In this document: positions 31,705 through 32,252 of the stretch, one piece after another
Position numbering within the stretch: the stretch's first letter is position 1
How the letters are laid out: every line of letters starts with the position of its first letter
DNA from: Metabacillus fastidiosus NBRC 101226
GTDB lineage: Bacteria; Bacillota; Bacilli; Bacillales; Bacillaceae
Direction: 5' to 3'
Assembly: GCF_001591625.1 (NCBI RefSeq)
Contig: NZ_BCVG01000036.1
Coordinates: 1 to 32,252, forward strand
DNA length: 32,252 bases
Notes under the pieces: model-generated
Told to the model about the DNA's origin: nothing
The model's database searches: none
The model's input: the letters and a program-made list of their open reading frames with translations, nothing else
Made by a program: the position numbers and the translations under genes

Positions 31705-32019
31705 ATGTTTTTAGGAGGAGTAATAACATGTGCTTTAGTAGGTTTTATTTCAATCTTTTTAGGATATTTGATCTGGATCAAAAAAGAACTTTCAATCATT
31801 GCTGGCTTTAATGATAAGACTTTTAAAGGAGATAGAAATAAATTAGCTAAGGCGTATGGACTTTTTGCAATATTTATTGGTATTTTAACTTTTATTCTAC
31901 CTTTTGCCCTTGAATTTGATAAATCAGTTTTTGTGATAATTTATACAATTATAGTCATATTGGGAAGTATATTTGTAACGGTTTATGCTCATAAGTTAAA
32001 CAACTCAAAGATCAAATGA
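31705..32019 (+). CDS. DUF3784-like membrane protein
   Basis: 104 residues with three hydrophobic helices (about 4-24, 49-68 and 75-97). The segment LSIIAGFNDKTFKGDRNKLA (about 29-48) matches my memory of DUF3784, which has the IAGF(N) motif and a Lys-rich loop after helix 1. Its function is unknown. ATG 31705 is taken as the start because GGGGGAG lies seven bases upstream; the ATG two codons earlier is too close to that site. Single-gene unit with its own terminator. Confidence 0.75.
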   Translation: MFLGGVITCALVGFISIFLGYLIWIKKELSIIAGFNDKTFKGDRNKLAKAYGLFAIFIGILTFILPFALEFDKSVFVIIYTIIVILGSIFVTVYAHKLNNSKIK

Positions 32020-32027
32020 TGTAAATA

Positions 32028-32065
32028 AAAAAAGGCCATAAAGGCCTTTTTTGCTGCCGATAATC
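32028..32065 (+). terminator. Terminator with a truncated tag
   Basis: Stem AAAAAGGCC / GGCCTTTTTT, then GCTGCCGATAAT, which is the beginning of a tag that stops at TAAT and continues as unrelated CGCGATTTT. Confidence 0.85.
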
Positions 32066-32149
32066 GCGATTTTTTAAACATGGGCTTTTCCTTTTTTAAT
32101 ATATGCAGGTTTAGGAAGAAAGTTGAAATTTTTAGTTTTATATAAAAAC

Positions 32150-32183
32150 AACCTCTTTTTATTTATAGAGGTTGCCAGATTTT
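32150..32183 (+). terminator. Hairpin with T-run
   Basis: Stem AACCTCT / AGAGGTT followed a few bases later by a run of seven T. Confidence 0.6.
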
Positions 32184-32195
32184 TTTATGGCGCTG

Positions 32196-32251
32196 CCATC
32201 AGTCAATAAAGTGAAACTTCCATCAGTCGGGGTTTTTTCTCATCCCCCACT
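32196..32251. repeat. Edge repeat: CCATCAGTC pair and GGGG hairpin
   Basis: CCATCAGTC occurs at 32196 and 32220. The second copy leads into AGTCGGGG paired with CCCCCACT across a T-rich loop. The window ends here, so the element is incomplete. Confidence 0.5.
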
Positions 32252-32252
32252 T

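Overview
This is a low-G+C, spore-forming Firmicute chromosome, most likely Bacillus in the wide sense. The evidence is AGGAGG-type ribosome sites, TTGACA/TATAAT promoters, TTG and GTG starts, a GerB-type spore germination permease, YfmQ and YheC/YheD family proteins and a DUF4885-like protein. A Bacillus cereus-group or close relative fits the gene families, but this is inference. No transposase, integrase, phage structural gene, intact rRNA or tRNA, or CRISPR array was seen, so this is an accessory-rich chromosomal stretch and not an obvious prophage or plasmid.

Layout. (1) 1-3054: a secreted protein on the minus strand, a DUF4885-like protein and an unknown soluble protein. (2) 3411-6687: a four-gene operon, visibly richer in G+C than its flanks. 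It encodes a 14-TM MFS exporter, an HlyD/EmrA-like adaptor, a WrbA-like flavodoxin-fold protein and a small anchored protein. (3) 7042-8717: a TetR-type repressor divergent from a short-chain dehydrogenase. (4) 8718-10604: a Gln-rich protein with a hexanucleotide repeat, a 46-codon gene, a YfmQ-like protein, and two copies of a tRNA T-arm-like sequence. (5) 10783-14443: a MocR-type remnant, a CynX/NimT-type MFS transporter with a DapA-family lyase (minus), and a divergent LysR regulator with a T-N11-A box. (6) 14747-20140: a YheC/YheD ATP-grasp protein, a LysE exporter with an AraC regulator, a decayed panB, a MepB-family protein, a Rid-family protein and small gene remnants. (7) 20141-23951: an orphan GerB permease split by a frameshift at an A6/T6 run, then a TetR / SGNH hydrolase / SDR operon with a palindromic operator. 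(8) 24377-25180: two small membrane proteins. (9) 25630-28273: a MarR-centred regulon. An NAD-dependent epimerase, marR itself and an Old Yellow Enzyme share a 15-bp box, TTACTAAATTAATTA. (10) 28823-32019: five small membrane, lipoprotein or unknown genes.

The most unusual feature is a family of short intergenic repeats, all on the + strand. A tag ending in TTATGTTAACTAG occurs ten times, plus two stubs. It usually sits directly after an intrinsic terminator, or after the T-tract of an eroded one, and 58-124 bases before the start of a single unknown gene. Other recurring modules are named A, B and C here. B and C are hairpins, and the C stem changes sequence between copies while staying paired. 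In 24217-25225 and 28721-32058 the order gene, terminator, tag, gene repeats so regularly that the region looks like an array of single-gene cassettes. I do not recognise this arrangement as a described system; genome-wide searches would decide.

Working together: regions 2, 3, 7 and 9 look like stress or detoxification modules (efflux, quinone/electrophile reductases, SDRs), each with local operators. The unknown genes at the two ends look like a fast-turnover accessory repertoire joined by the repeats.
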